DNA of 64,000 nucleotides from CAYFTL01 sp964346145. Its GTDB lineage: Bacteria; Bacillota; Clostridia; Christensenellales; Aristaeellaceae. The notes under the pieces are model-generated. The model was not told the DNA's origin. It did not search any database and was given only the letters and a program-made list of their open reading frames with translations. The translations under genes and the position numbers were made by a program. Of this stretch, positions 17,388 through 26,593 are shown in pieces (position 1 is the first letter of the stretch; the number at the start of each line of letters is the position of its first letter). The stretch is from NCBI GenBank assembly GCA_964346145.1, contig CAYFTL010000008.1:9353-73352 (forward strand). Direction: 5' to 3'.

Positions 17388-18293
17388 ATGAAACAATATC
17401 GTTTAATACAAATAGATTTAGGAAACGCCGACTTTTTTTATCCCCAGTTAATATCTTTTCAATCGGAAGGTGGCTTTGTCAACAGGCTTGCAGGAATGTC
17501 CCGGGAGGATCTTAAGGGGTGGTTGGTTGACCAAAACCAGCCGGCCCAAGACCGACTCGTGCCACAAAACCTTTACGTTTTGAGTGACGGCGAAAAGGTA
17601 TACGGAATAGGCACCTTGTACAGGCAATTAAACGAAGCCCTCAGCCAGGCGGGCGGCCATATTTCCTACAGGATTGCCCCCCAATACCGTGGAAAGCGGT
17701 TGGCGCATTTGCTGCTCCACCTGTTGTTAGACGAAGCCAAGAAGTTAGGGATTGAGCGGCCCCTGTTAACCATATTCGACCACAACATACATTCCCGGCG
17801 CGTAGCCGAAAAAGCGGGCGGTATCCTGGTGCGACGGGCGCCCGGTTGGCTGTATTACGAAATGGACGTTTCGCCCGTACGCATGGACAACCGAATCCTC
17901 AAGGATTTGGAGCGGAGGTTTAAGCTTCGGGTGCTAGGGGCCGAGCCTGTACTAGGCGGCGGCGTTAATACCAAGTGGAGCATAAGCACCGACCGGGGCA
18001 GATTTTTTGTCAAGCAATATAGCGCCCAGCGCTACCCAGCCGAAAAGCTGCAGCGGGTTAAAGAGACCCTGAACGGGCAGCGCAAACCAAGACTGTCGGC
18101 GCAAGGGGCATATCCCTTGATCGAAGGCGGTCAGGCGGTGTTTAACGCGGGCAGGCAAATAAACTATTCGGTTTTCTGCTTGGATAATTCGAGTTTGAAG
18201 AGCGGGAAGGCCGCCACTGATCTGTCTATCGTTTCACAGGCAAGCAAGCTTGCATCTCGGCCTTTTTTTGACAATCGGCTGACTGGTTACTAA
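17388..18293 (+). CDS. GNAT acetyltransferase fused to a truncated kinase N-lobe
   Basis: The 301-residue frame starts at ATG 17388 (AAGGA eight bases upstream). Residues 1-165 form a GNAT fold; the acetyl-CoA loop is 'YRIAPQYRGKRLAHLLLHLLL' and a conserved Asn-His pair follows in 'FDHNIHSRRVAEKAGG'. Residues 170-270 look like the N-lobe of an aminoglycoside/choline kinase: 'LGGGVNTKWSISTDRGRFFVKQY', with a glycine-rich loop and a strand Lys. The catalytic loop (HGDxxxxN) and the rest of the kinase are missing; the last 40 residues are unrelated and the following 200 bases hold no kinase motif. This is probably a fusion protein that lost its second half. Confidence 0.65.
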   Translation: MKQYRLIQIDLGNADFFYPQLISFQSEGGFVNRLAGMSREDLKGWLVDQNQPAQDRLVPQNLYVLSDGEKVYGIGTLYRQLNEALSQAGGHISYRIAPQYRGKRLAHLLLHLLLDEAKKLGIERPLLTIFDHNIHSRRVAEKAGGILVRRAPGWLYYEMDVSPVRMDNRILKDLERRFKLRVLGAEPVLGGGVNTKWSISTDRGRFFVKQYSAQRYPAEKLQRVKETLNGQRKPRLSAQGAYPLIEGGQAVFNAGRQINYSVFCLDNSSLKSGKAATDLSIVSQASKLASRPFFDNRLTGY

Positions 18294-18387
18294 GGGCACA
18301 AGCGCTGTAAAAAGTGCACCAGTTGTGCAAAATGCGGAAAAGTAGAGCACAACTTTGCGCTCGGCAATTGACTCGCAGGCTGCGCGC

Positions 18388-18417
18388 TTGCCATTTCCTG
18401 CACAATTGTGCTAAAAT
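18388..18417 (+). promoter_or_regulatory. Probable promoter of the glycogen phosphorylase operon
   Basis: TTGCCA (18388-18393), an 18-base spacer and TAAAAT (18412-18417) lie about 90 bases before the glgP start. No other signal is seen in the 18294-18508 interval. Confidence 0.5.
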
Positions 18418-18508
18418 GTTTTTAGATTAATTTTTTGTTAAATGCGATGCTTTTCTTTTGCCGTGCTGGACGCAGTTTTCAACATGGCCGAACGGAGGAC
18501 GATAATAA

Positions 18509-21025
18509 TTGAAAGAAAAAGATTTAAGGAAAATACCGGGCAATCAGACTGCCAACTTGCTCGAGGGCGAGGGGCAAACCTGTACACAGGCTTTGGACAA
18601 AGAACAGATTAAGGCTTCTATTTTGAGCAAGCTGCAGCGCAACTTTGGTTCGGGCATTGCTGACGCCACGGTAAGGCAGCTATACAACGTGCTGGCCCAC
18701 ACGGTGCGCGACGAGGTTATGGCGCGCAACGCGGTTAGTAAAGCAGCGCGCAAGGAGCAAAGGGGCAAAGTTGTATATTATATGTCCGCCGAATTCTTGG
18801 TGGGTAGAGCGCTGCACAACAACATGGTATCGTTGCTCAACGAGCCCCAATATATGGAGGCTTTGGAAGAGCTGGGCATCGACAAGTCCATCATTTTTGA
18901 AGAAGAGCCCGAGCCCGGCTTGGGCAACGGGGGATTGGGACGCCTTGCCGCCTGTTTTTTGGATTCCTTATCTACACTCAAGTTGCCGGCTGTGGGCAGC
19001 ACTATACGCTATGAATACGGGCTGTTCCGCCAAAAGGTGGTGGACGGGTACCAGGTAGAGCTGCCCGATAACTGGCTGGAGCACGGAAACATTTGGGAGA
19101 TTCCCCGCCCCAACGATGCCGTGGAAGTGCGTTTCAACGGCCATCTGGAAGAAGACATGGAGGACGGCAGGCTGGTTTACCGGCATTTGGATTACACCAC
19201 CGTGCAGGCGGTGCCCTTCGATATGCCCATCGTAGGGTACGACAGCTGCATGGTCAACCAGCTGCGAACCTGGTCGGCCCGGTCTACAAAGAGCATAGAC
19301 ATGCAGCAGTTCAACCAAGGCCTTTACACCATGGCGATGGAAGAAAAAGAGCTGGCCGAAGTGATATCCAAAGTGCTGTATCCTGAAGACAATCATTACC
19401 AGGGGAAGGAACTGCGCTTGAAGCAGCAATACTTCCTGTCGTCGGCCACGATACAGTATGCGCTGAACAGCTTTGAGAAAAAATTTGGCGACGACTGGGC
19501 CCTTTTGCCTAGCAAGGTGGCCTTCCACGTCAATGATACCCACCCAGGTATGGCTATCCCTGAACTGATGCGCATTTTGGTGGATGAAAAACACCTGGAA
19601 TGGGAGGAAGCAGAACGGATCACGCGCCGCTGCTTTGCCTACACCAACCACACGGTAATGCAGGAAGCTTTGGAAAAATGGTCCGAGGATTTGGTGCGCT
19701 CGCTACTGCCCCGTATCTACATGATTTTGCAGGAGCTCAACCGCCGCCAGTGTGAATTTTTGTGGAACGTATATCCCGGCCAGTGGGAGCGCATCGGCAA
19801 AATGGCCATTATCAGCTACGGCCAAATTCAAATGGCCAATTTGTGCGTATATTTTTCCCATACGGTGAACGGGGTGTCCCAGATTCACACCGACATTTTG
19901 CGCAAGCAAACCTTTCGGGATTATTACAACATTCAGCCCAGCAAGTTTATTGCCATCACCAACGGAATCACCCATAGGCGCTGGCTGATGCAGAGCAACC
20001 CCGGGCTTTCCGCATTGCTGGATGAGGCCATTGGCCTGGCCTGGCGAAAGGATCCCCAGCGGTTGCAAGACTTGCAGCCCTTGGCCCAGGATGCGGCCTT
20101 CCAGGAAAAGTTTGCCCAGGTAAAGGAACAGAACAAACAGCGCCTGGCAGAATTTATAGAAAGAAACCAGGGAATTGTCCTGCACACCGATGCCATTATA
20201 GACGTGCAGGCCAAGCGCTTGCACGAATATAAGCGCCAGCTGATGAATATTTTGAGCATATTGATGCTGTACAACCGGATTGTGGCCAACCCCAATTACG
20301 AAATTGTGCCGCGTACCTTTATCTTCGCAGCCAAGGCGGCTCCCGGCTATTACCAGGCCAAGCTGATCATCAAGCTGATCAACACGGTGAGCAAGCTGGT
20401 GGAAAACCACCCGCGCGCCCGGCAGATGATTCAGATCATCTTTATGGAAAACTACAATGTGTCGGCCGCTGAAGTGCTGATGCCCGCGGCCAACCTGTCC
20501 GAACAGATTTCGACGGCCGGCAAAGAAGCCAGCGGCACCGGAAACATGAAGTTTATGATGAACGGCGCGCTGACCATAGGCACGCTGGACGGCGCAAACG
20601 TGGAAATTTCCCAGGCGGTGGGGCGTGACAACATTTACATCTTCGGACTCACCGCTCAAGAGGTGGAGCAGGGCTACGGTACGTACAAATCCTTTGAGCT
20701 ATACGAAACCAACGCCGAAATCCGCCAGGTGATGGAGCAGCTCATTGACGGGTCATTGAACCCTGAAAATCCGCGAATTTTCCAGGAGCTGTACCACGCA
20801 CTGCTCTTTGGCGATGGCGGCGGCATGGCCGATCCTTATTTTGTAATCAAAGACATGCCCGCCTATGCAAGCGCACAAAGCGAGGTTCAAAAGGACTATT
20901 TGAACCCCAGCAAGTGGTGGCGGATGGCCATCACCAACACCGCCCAGTCGGGCTATTTTTCCAGCGATCGCTCCATTTCGGAATACAACGAAAAAATCTG
21001 GAAGCTTGATCCTCTAAATTTATGA
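18509..21025 (+). CDS. glgP: Glycogen/starch (alpha-glucan) phosphorylase
   Basis: The 838-residue enzyme releases glucose-1-phosphate from alpha-1,4-glucans. It has the family landmarks 'LGNGGLGRLAACFLDSLSTL' (about residue 135), 'NDTHPGMAIPELMRILVDE', 'NGITHRRWL', 'QAKRLHEYKRQLMNIL' and the pyridoxal-phosphate site 'EASGTGNMKFMMNGALTIGTLDGANVE' with the PLP lysine. The length is normal. The start is TTG 18509, ten bases after GGAGG, giving a roughly 30-residue leader that is not conserved. The downstream GH13 gene overlaps it by 4 bases (ATGA), so the two are translationally coupled in one storage-polysaccharide operon. Confidence 0.96.
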   Translation: MKEKDLRKIPGNQTANLLEGEGQTCTQALDKEQIKASILSKLQRNFGSGIADATVRQLYNVLAHTVRDEVMARNAVSKAARKEQRGKVVYYMSAEFLVGRALHNNMVSLLNEPQYMEALEELGIDKSIIFEEEPEPGLGNGGLGRLAACFLDSLSTLKLPAVGSTIRYEYGLFRQKVVDGYQVELPDNWLEHGNIWEIPRPNDAVEVRFNGHLEEDMEDGRLVYRHLDYTTVQAVPFDMPIVGYDSCMVNQLRTWSARSTKSIDMQQFNQGLYTMAMEEKELAEVISKVLYPEDNHYQGKELRLKQQYFLSSATIQYALNSFEKKFGDDWALLPSKVAFHVNDTHPGMAIPELMRILVDEKHLEWEEAERITRRCFAYTNHTVMQEALEKWSEDLVRSLLPRIYMILQELNRRQCEFLWNVYPGQWERIGKMAIISYGQIQMANLCVYFSHTVNGVSQIHTDILRKQTFRDYYNIQPSKFIAITNGITHRRWLMQSNPGLSALLDEAIGLAWRKDPQRLQDLQPLAQDAAFQEKFAQVKEQNKQRLAEFIERNQGIVLHTDAIIDVQAKRLHEYKRQLMNILSILMLYNRIVANPNYEIVPRTFIFAAKAAPGYYQAKLIIKLINTVSKLVENHPRARQMIQIIFMENYNVSAAEVLMPAANLSEQISTAGKEASGTGNMKFMMNGALTIGTLDGANVEISQAVGRDNIYIFGLTAQEVEQGYGTYKSFELYETNAEIRQVMEQLIDGSLNPENPRIFQELYHALLFGDGGGMADPYFVIKDMPAYASAQSEVQKDYLNPSKWWRMAITNTAQSGYFSSDRSISEYNEKIWKLDPLNL

Positions 21026-22926
21026 ACACGCAACTCAAACACGATTCACGAGACCTAAAATTCAGATCGCCGCAGGGTGCACAGCCCTGCGGTCGATTTG
21101 TCCAGCTCAGATTGCAGGTGAAGAGCAGCGCCCAGCCCAAAAACGTTTGGCTGAGGCAGTGGTGGCAAAATCGAGAAGAAAAGGTGCAGATGCTGCCCGA
21201 GGATGGCGGCTTTTATGCAGTGCATATCCAAATGCCCTATTCGACCGGGCTGTTGTGGTACTTTTTTATCGTCGAGCAGGCGGATGGGAGCCTAGTATAC
21301 TACGGAAACGCCGAGGACGGCTTGGGCGGCGAGGGGCAGGTGTATTTCCACGAGCCCCCCAGCTACCAAATCACCGTGTATGCCGCCAACTATTCTACGC
21401 CCGAATGGATGCGCTCGGGCATTATGTACCAAATCTTTCCCGACCGGTTTTATGCGGGCAAAAGCCTGAAAAAGAAGCAAGTGCCCGACCACGCCAGCGT
21501 GCACTCCACTTGGAGCGATTTGCCCGACTTGTATGTGGATCCTACCTCCGGCGACAACATGGCCAACGATTTTTTTGGCGGCGATTTGGAGGGGATCCGG
21601 CAGAAGCTGGATTATATACAAAAACTGGGAATATCGGTGATTTATCTGAATCCGATATTCAAGGCGCGCTCCAACCATAAATATGACACCGGCGATTATG
21701 AACAGGTCGATCCCATGTTTGGCACCAATCAGGAGTTTGAGCGGCTTTGCGCCGAAGCAGAGCAAAGAGGTATTCGAATCATGCTGGACGGCGTGTTTTC
21801 CCACACCGGGTCGGACAGCCGCTATTTTAACAAATACGGCAACTATCCCGATCAAGGCGCGTATCAGTCCAAGGAATCTCCTTTTTACCGCTGGTACAGC
21901 TTTGAAAACTGGCCCCAAAAGTACGACAGCTGGTGGGGATTTAAGACTTTGCCCAACGTAAACGAGATGGAGCCATCCTATTTGGACTTTATCATCCGGG
22001 GAAAAAACGCGGTGATCGCTCAGTGGCTTGGACGGGGGGCGTCGGGGTGGCGCCTGGACGTGGCAGACGAACTGCCCATGGCTTTTTTGCGCATGCTGCG
22101 CAGCCGGGTAAAAACGGAGAACCCCAATGCGGCGGTGCTGGGCGAAGTGTGGGAGGATGCCTCCAACAAGGTTGCCTACGGCAGCCCGCGCAGCTACTGT
22201 TTGGGCGATACCTTGGACAGCGTGATGAACTATCCGCTGCGCGACGGCCTGCTGGAGTTTATGTGCTTAAAGATCGACGCTTTCGTGCTGGAGCGCCGGC
22301 TTTGCGCCCTGCAGGAAAACTATCCGGTGCCGTTTTTGTACTCGCTGATGAACTTGCTGGGCAGCCACGATCGGGCCCGGGTGCTTAACGTGTTGGGCGG
22401 ACTGGACGGCAGCGCGCTGCCCCGTTCGGCGCAGCGAGATTTGCACCTGAACGCCCAGCAATACAGCGTGGCCCGACGGCGTTTTGTGGCGCTTTGGCGC
22501 TTTGTGTGCGCTTTGCCCGGTATGCCCTGCCTGTACTACGGTGATGAAGCCGGCATGCAAGGGGCGGCCGACCCGTTTTGCAGGGGCACATATCCGTGGG
22601 AACATGAGGATAGCGACTTGTTGGAGGAGATTGCTTCCATCAACGCAAACCGCAACGCATCTGCCGTGCTGACGAGGGGATTTGCGCGCGTGTTTAGCGT
22701 GAGCAGCAAGGTGATTTGCGTGCTTAGGCATAGCCGCGCCAACCAGGACGCATTCGGAAAGCAGCTGGACAACCAGGCTTGTCTGTGCCTGCTCAGCAGC
22801 AGCGATCAGCCCGAGGCGATCACCATTGCACCCGATCAGCTGCCCGAGCTGCAGCTGCGCCACCCGATCCGGGTTGTGCTGGATCCGCACAGCTGTGCGT
22901 TCCGGGGAGGATTTGTTGCCAAATAG
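21022..22926 (+). CDS. Glycoside hydrolase family 13 (neopullulanase/alpha-amylase type)
   Basis: The 634-residue protein has an N-terminal beta domain (about 1-130) like the CBM34 domain of neopullulanases. A GH13 barrel follows: 'MYQIFPDRFY', 'ISVIYLNPIFKARSNHKYDTGDY', 'IMLDGVFSHTG', the nucleophile Asp in 'GWRLDVADEL', the acid Glu in 'VLGEVWEDAS' and the third Asp in 'LLGSHDRAR'. There is no signal peptide, so it acts inside the cell on maltodextrins or cyclodextrins. Its start overlaps the glgP stop (ATGA). Together they would debranch or shorten glucans and release glucose-1-phosphate. Confidence 0.92.
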   Translation: MNTQLKHDSRDLKFRSPQGAQPCGRFVQLRLQVKSSAQPKNVWLRQWWQNREEKVQMLPEDGGFYAVHIQMPYSTGLLWYFFIVEQADGSLVYYGNAEDGLGGEGQVYFHEPPSYQITVYAANYSTPEWMRSGIMYQIFPDRFYAGKSLKKKQVPDHASVHSTWSDLPDLYVDPTSGDNMANDFFGGDLEGIRQKLDYIQKLGISVIYLNPIFKARSNHKYDTGDYEQVDPMFGTNQEFERLCAEAEQRGIRIMLDGVFSHTGSDSRYFNKYGNYPDQGAYQSKESPFYRWYSFENWPQKYDSWWGFKTLPNVNEMEPSYLDFIIRGKNAVIAQWLGRGASGWRLDVADELPMAFLRMLRSRVKTENPNAAVLGEVWEDASNKVAYGSPRSYCLGDTLDSVMNYPLRDGLLEFMCLKIDAFVLERRLCALQENYPVPFLYSLMNLLGSHDRARVLNVLGGLDGSALPRSAQRDLHLNAQQYSVARRRFVALWRFVCALPGMPCLYYGDEAGMQGAADPFCRGTYPWEHEDSDLLEEIASINANRNASAVLTRGFARVFSVSSKVICVLRHSRANQDAFGKQLDNQACLCLLSSSDQPEAITIAPDQLPELQLRHPIRVVLDPHSCAFRGGFVAK

Positions 22927-22949
22927 TGTTTCTTTTTATGGATTATGGC

Positions 22950-22978
22950 TTGCTAAGATTGTAAAAGAACAGTATACT
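22950..22978 (+). promoter_or_regulatory. Promoter of the cobalamin riboswitch-btu operon
   Basis: TTGCTA (22950-22955), a 17-base spacer and TATACT (22973-22978) precede the riboswitch. The boxes lie right after the GH13 stop, so the operon has its own promoter. Confidence 0.7.
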
Positions 22979-23037
22979 GTAAAACGAAGGCGGACAAGTC
23001 CAAACGCCGCCTCAAAAGATTCAAAAAACGAATATCT

Positions 23038-23150
23038 TTGCACATAGGGCAAGCAATTATCGGGGAAACAGGTGAAATTCCTGTGCGGTCCCGCCACCGT
23101 AATGCGCTACTTACAGCGCTCAGCCGGATTACCGAGTTTGCCTTGTACAG
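23038..23150 (+). promoter_or_regulatory. Cobalamin (B12) riboswitch
   Basis: The leader contains the conserved cobalamin core. It includes GGGGAAACAGGTGAAATTCC, then 'GCGGTCCCGCCACCGTAA' and the B12-box-like segment 'CAGCCGGATTACCGAGT' at 23121-23137. The sequences GGGCAAGC near 23047 and GTTTGCC near 23142 can close the base stem. Adenosylcobalamin binding would favour the terminator at 23195-23231 and shut down the transporter genes that follow. The motif order and the B12-transport context agree. Confidence 0.9.
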
Positions 23151-23194
23151 ATTCACGATGAATGGATTATGTATATTTGTATGCTCTTTTGCAG

Positions 23195-23231
23195 CAGATA
23201 CCTTTCATGCGTGGGAAGGTATCTGTTTTTT
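23195..23231 (+). terminator. Riboswitch-controlled attenuator
   Basis: CAGATACCTT (23195-23204) pairs with AAGGTATCTG (23216-23225) and is followed by six T. It lies between the riboswitch and the btuF-like start codon, so it is the likely expression platform rather than an end-of-operon terminator. Confidence 0.85.
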
Positions 23232-23259
23232 GAATGAATAATTTGAAGGAGGTCTTTTC

Positions 23260-24183
23260 ATGAAAAAGTCCCTGTCTCTCTTTTTATCATTCTTGCTGAT
23301 CTTGTCGGTCTGCGTTGCGGGCGCGGGTTTGGCCGAAGCCGATCTTGCGGCTCAGCTGCCCACGGTGGACCCCAGCGGCGCGCCGATCAAAGTGCCCGAG
23401 AAAATCGAGAGAATTGTGGTTATGGCGCCTTCCATCACTCAGAGCATAGTGGCCCTGGGCGAGGGCGATAAGATCATCGCCCACGACAACCAAAGCGTGG
23501 GGCTGGAGGGGGTAAAGGAAGGGCTGCCCGAGTTTAACATCATGGCGCCCGATGCCGAACAGCTGGCCGCGTTGACGCCCGACATTGTATTTGTGTCTTC
23601 GCTGAGCGCAGCCGGCGGAGAAAATCCGTTCCAGCCGTTGGCGGATCTGGGCATTTGCATCGCCGTGATTCCCACCAGCAACAGCATTGAAGCCATCAAG
23701 AGCGATATTGAGTTTGTGGCCGCAGTGCTGGGCAAGGCTGAAGAAGGTCGGAAAATAACCGCCGACATGCAGGCCGAGATTGACCGCATCGCCGAAATCG
23801 GCAAGACGGTCACCCAAAAGAAGAAAGTGTATTTTGAAATCGCTGCCGCGCCCGAGCCCTACAGCTTTGGATCCGGCGTATTTCTCAATGAAATGATCGA
23901 AATCATCGGTGCTGAAAACATTTTCGCCGACCAGCAGAGCTGGATGAGCGTTGAAATTGAAAGCGCTGTGGCCGCCAACCCCGACGTGATTTTGACCAAC
24001 GTGAACTATATTGAAGATGCGGTGGGCGAAATTTTGAACCGGGAAGGCTGGGGCGAAGTGATGGCGGTTAAGAACAAAGAGGTTTATTACATCGACAATC
24101 TTGCTTCCTCGCTGCCCAACCAGAACATTGTTCAGGCCTTAAACGAGATGGCCAAGGCCATTTATCCTGATTTGTACGCATGA
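23260..24183 (+). CDS. btuF: ABC transporter substrate-binding protein (BtuF-like, corrinoid uptake)
   Basis: The 307-residue protein has a signal peptide (basic start, hydrophobic stretch to about residue 24). No lipobox cysteine is evident ('CVAGAGLAEADL' contains a Cys that could possibly be lipidated). A type III periplasmic-binding fold follows: 'RIVVMAPSITQSIVALGEGDKIIAHD', 'AALTPDIVFVSS' and 'YIDNLASSLP'. Under a B12 riboswitch it most likely captures cobalamin or a precursor outside the membrane; the sequence alone would also fit siderophore binding. RBS AAGGAGG. It overlaps the permease gene by 4 bases (ATGA). Confidence 0.88.
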   Translation: MKKSLSLFLSFLLILSVCVAGAGLAEADLAAQLPTVDPSGAPIKVPEKIERIVVMAPSITQSIVALGEGDKIIAHDNQSVGLEGVKEGLPEFNIMAPDAEQLAALTPDIVFVSSLSAAGGENPFQPLADLGICIAVIPTSNSIEAIKSDIEFVAAVLGKAEEGRKITADMQAEIDRIAEIGKTVTQKKKVYFEIAAAPEPYSFGSGVFLNEMIEIIGAENIFADQQSWMSVEIESAVAANPDVILTNVNYIEDAVGEILNREGWGEVMAVKNKEVYYIDNLASSLPNQNIVQALNEMAKAIYPDLYA

Positions 24184-25202
24184 GAAACCGAGTCAAAATC
24201 TGTATAGTGTGTGTTGCTGCCGCGCTGGTGCTTTTGCTGGGCATCGGCGTCGGCAGCGTCAGCATACCTCCGCAGCAGCTTGCCCAGATTTTTTCCAACG
24301 CTTGGTTTGGCACGCCACTGCCCCAAGACATGAATCCGGTGTACCCCGGGCTGGTTATGAGCATCCGCTTGCCCAGGGTGCTTTTGGCCTTTATCGCCGG
24401 GGCTGCGCTGGCGGTCAGCGGCACGGTTATGCAATCGGTGCTGCAAAACCCATTGGCGTCCCCCTTTGGACTGGGGGTATCGTCGGGCGCGGGCCTGGGT
24501 GCCGCACTGGTGATCGTTTCCGGACTGTCGGCCAGCATGCTGGGCGTATTTTTGTTGCCGGCGGTGGGGCTGAGCTTTGGGCTGGGCACGGTGATTTTGT
24601 CGATAGTCTTTGCCTCTAAAATCGACCGCAACCTGTCCAACAACACCATCATCTTAACCGGCATGGTGTTATCGCTTTTTTTAAACGCCATCATGAGCAC
24701 CTTGGCGGCGGCCTCCCCGGCGTATAGCCAGCGGATTCTGCTGTGGCAGCTGGGCAGCTTTTCGATGAAGGAATGGAAGTTCATTTGGATACTGCTGCCC
24801 ATCGTGCTGGTGTGTATTTTGTTTTTTATTCGCAATTCTCGGGAGCTGGACGTGATGAGCTTTGGCGCCGAACAGGCAGGGGCGCTGGGCGTGGACATTA
24901 AAAAGACCAAATGGATGCTGCTGGTCATGGTTTCGGTGCTCACCGGCAGCACCATTTCTTTTGTGGGGGTCATCGGGTTTATAGACCTGGTCGCGCCCCA
25001 CGTCGTGCGCAAATTCTTTGGGTCGTCCCACCGCTATGTGGTGCCTGTGAGCGCGCTGTTCGGTGGCACCTTTATGGTGGCCTGCGACCTGGCGGCGCGC
25101 ACACTGGTGGCGCCCTCGGAGATTCCCATCGGTTCTATTACCGCGATCATTGGTGCACCGTTTTTCATCTATTTGTACATGCGCAACAGAAAGAAGGGGT
25201 AA
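24180..25202 (+). CDS. btuC: FecCD-family ABC permease (BtuC-like)
   Basis: The 340-residue protein has about ten membrane helices and FecCD/BtuC signatures: 'SIRLPRVLLAFIAGAALAVSGTVMQSVLQNPLASPFGLGVSSGAGLGAAL' in the first third, 'AGALGVDIKKTKWMLL' at the coupling helices, and 'VGFIDLVAPHVVRKFFGSSHRYVVPVSALFGG' near the end. It forms the membrane channel that passes cobalamin from BtuF into the cell. Its start overlaps btuF and its stop is 2 bases before the ATPase gene, so the three are one unit under the riboswitch. Confidence 0.93.
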   Translation: MRNRVKICIVCVAAALVLLLGIGVGSVSIPPQQLAQIFSNAWFGTPLPQDMNPVYPGLVMSIRLPRVLLAFIAGAALAVSGTVMQSVLQNPLASPFGLGVSSGAGLGAALVIVSGLSASMLGVFLLPAVGLSFGLGTVILSIVFASKIDRNLSNNTIILTGMVLSLFLNAIMSTLAAASPAYSQRILLWQLGSFSMKEWKFIWILLPIVLVCILFFIRNSRELDVMSFGAEQAGALGVDIKKTKWMLLVMVSVLTGSTISFVGVIGFIDLVAPHVVRKFFGSSHRYVVPVSALFGGTFMVACDLAARTLVAPSEIPIGSITAIIGAPFFIYLYMRNRKKG

Positions 25203-25204
25203 AT

Positions 25205-25969
25205 TTGTTACAGGTTCAAAATTTATCCTGCGGATATGACGGTGATCCAGTGGTGAAGAACGTTTCCTTCACGGCAAAACCCAACGAAAAGATTTGCATA
25301 TTGGGGTCCAACGGTTGCGGCAAGACCACGCTGCTTCGGGGGATCGCCGGCCTCTTGCACAGCAGCGGGCAAATTGAAGTCAGCGGCGTGGACATGCGTC
25401 GGCTGAGCAGCCGCCAAGCCGCCGCCAGGTTGGCCTACATGAGCCAAATTTCTTCGGTGTATTTTTCCTACACCGTGTATGAAACCGTGATGCTGGGGCG
25501 CTATGCCCATGTCAAACGCGGGCTTTTTTCCTCGGTCAGTGCGTATGACAAGCAGATCGTGCTGGAATCCATGGAAAAGACCGGTACGCTGGATTTGAAG
25601 GACCGGCTGATTACCGAGCTGTCGGGCGGTCAGCTGCAGCGGGTTTTTCTGGCGCGCACCTTCGCCCAAAATCCTCAAATTATTCTGCTGGATGAGCCCA
25701 CCAACCATCTGGACTTAAAATACCAAATTGAGCTGGTGACAAACTTGCAGGAATGGGTGCAGCAAGACAGCCGCTGCGTGATCGCCGTGTTTCACGATAT
25801 TAACCTGGCTTTTTCCTTTGCCGACCGCATTATTTTGATGAAGGACGGGCACATTGTGGCCGACGAGCGTACTGATTGCTTTGATATTTCGGCGCTCAAC
25901 TCGGTGTACCGAATCGATGTGCGCGATTATATGCAAAACATTTTAAAACGTTGGGAGGATCTTTCATGA
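25205..25969 (+). CDS. btuD: ABC transporter ATP-binding protein (BtuD-like)
   Basis: The protein of about 254 residues has all ABC ATPase motifs: Walker A 'GSNGCGKTT' (about residue 34), Q-loop 'YMSQISSVYFSYTVYETVMLGRY', signature 'LSGGQLQR', Walker B 'IILLDEPTNHLD' and the switch His in 'AVFHDINLAF'. I chose the TTG at 25205, just after the btuC stop with AAGGGG upstream; longer in-frame starts would lie within btuC. It powers the BtuC channel. Its stop overlaps the next gene's start (ATGA). Confidence 0.92.
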   Translation: MLQVQNLSCGYDGDPVVKNVSFTAKPNEKICILGSNGCGKTTLLRGIAGLLHSSGQIEVSGVDMRRLSSRQAAARLAYMSQISSVYFSYTVYETVMLGRYAHVKRGLFSSVSAYDKQIVLESMEKTGTLDLKDRLITELSGGQLQRVFLARTFAQNPQIILLDEPTNHLDLKYQIELVTNLQEWVQQDSRCVIAVFHDINLAFSFADRIILMKDGHIVADERTDCFDISALNSVYRIDVRDYMQNILKRWEDLS

Positions 25970-26487
25970 GCTTGTATAGAAGTCCTTACGAGGCGTATCC
26001 ATTCTTGGCCGATGCCAGCGACGATCTGCGGTGCGATTTTGAGCTGTTGACCGATGAAATGGCATCCTGCACCGGGTTGCTGCGCTCGTTGGTGGAAAAC
26101 GAAGGGTTGCGCTCGGAGCTTTTGTGGATATGCGAAATGATTTACCACATCAACCCCACGCTGCGCACTCATTTGAGTGTAACCGAGGAAGAAACCCAGC
26201 GCCTGTTGCAAGCGGTGGAGCGGCTGAAGGCCGAATGTGGCGAGCGCTGCAAGCTGTTTGTGCTCAACCAGGGCTGCGTTTCGGCCTGCATGGCCCACGT
26301 GCTTAGGGTCAAGGGCAAAGCTTTGGTGCGCTTGATTTACCGCCACGTGCATCAAGGTCATCCTGTGCCCAACAGGCTGATAGACCTGGCAAATTTGCTG
26401 TCGGGTTACTTCTTCTACCTGTCCCTTAAGCTTAACGAGCTGGCCAGCGTAGACGAGGTTCCCTATATTAGCCGAAACTACAAGTGA
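25966..26487 (+). CDS. Divergent cobalamin adenosyltransferase-like protein
   Basis: The 173-residue protein is coupled to btuD by an ATGA overlap and has GGGAGG upstream. Its last 90 residues align by eye with the C-terminal helices of PduO-type ATP:cob(I)alamin adenosyltransferases: 'FVLNQGCVSACMAHVLRVKGKALVRLIYRHV' for the 'F-LPGG...RxxxRRAER' helix and 'LANLLSGYFFYLSLKLNE' for 'LNRLSDYLFxxAR'. The catalytic RRAER arginines and the N-terminal TGD/DDG ATP motif are not recognisable. It could be a helical scaffold that lost activity, or a new B12-handling protein. The B12 operon position supports a role with corrinoids. Confidence 0.5.
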   Translation: MSLYRSPYEAYPFLADASDDLRCDFELLTDEMASCTGLLRSLVENEGLRSELLWICEMIYHINPTLRTHLSVTEEETQRLLQAVERLKAECGERCKLFVLNQGCVSACMAHVLRVKGKALVRLIYRHVHQGHPVPNRLIDLANLLSGYFFYLSLKLNELASVDEVPYISRNYK

Positions 26488-26548
26488 GATAGAAAAGCCA
26501 GAGGAAGCTATAACCCTCTGCAAATCCGGTGGTGTATACAAGAAAAGG

Positions 26549-26582
26549 CGAAGGAAGATCAAACAATGATCCCTTCGGTTTT
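26549..26582 (+). terminator. Terminator of the btu operon
   Basis: CGAAGG...CCTTCG with an inner GATCA/TGATC stem is followed by GTTTTT, about 60 bases after the last gene of the operon. Confidence 0.75.
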
Positions 26583-26593
26583 TAAATCTATGC

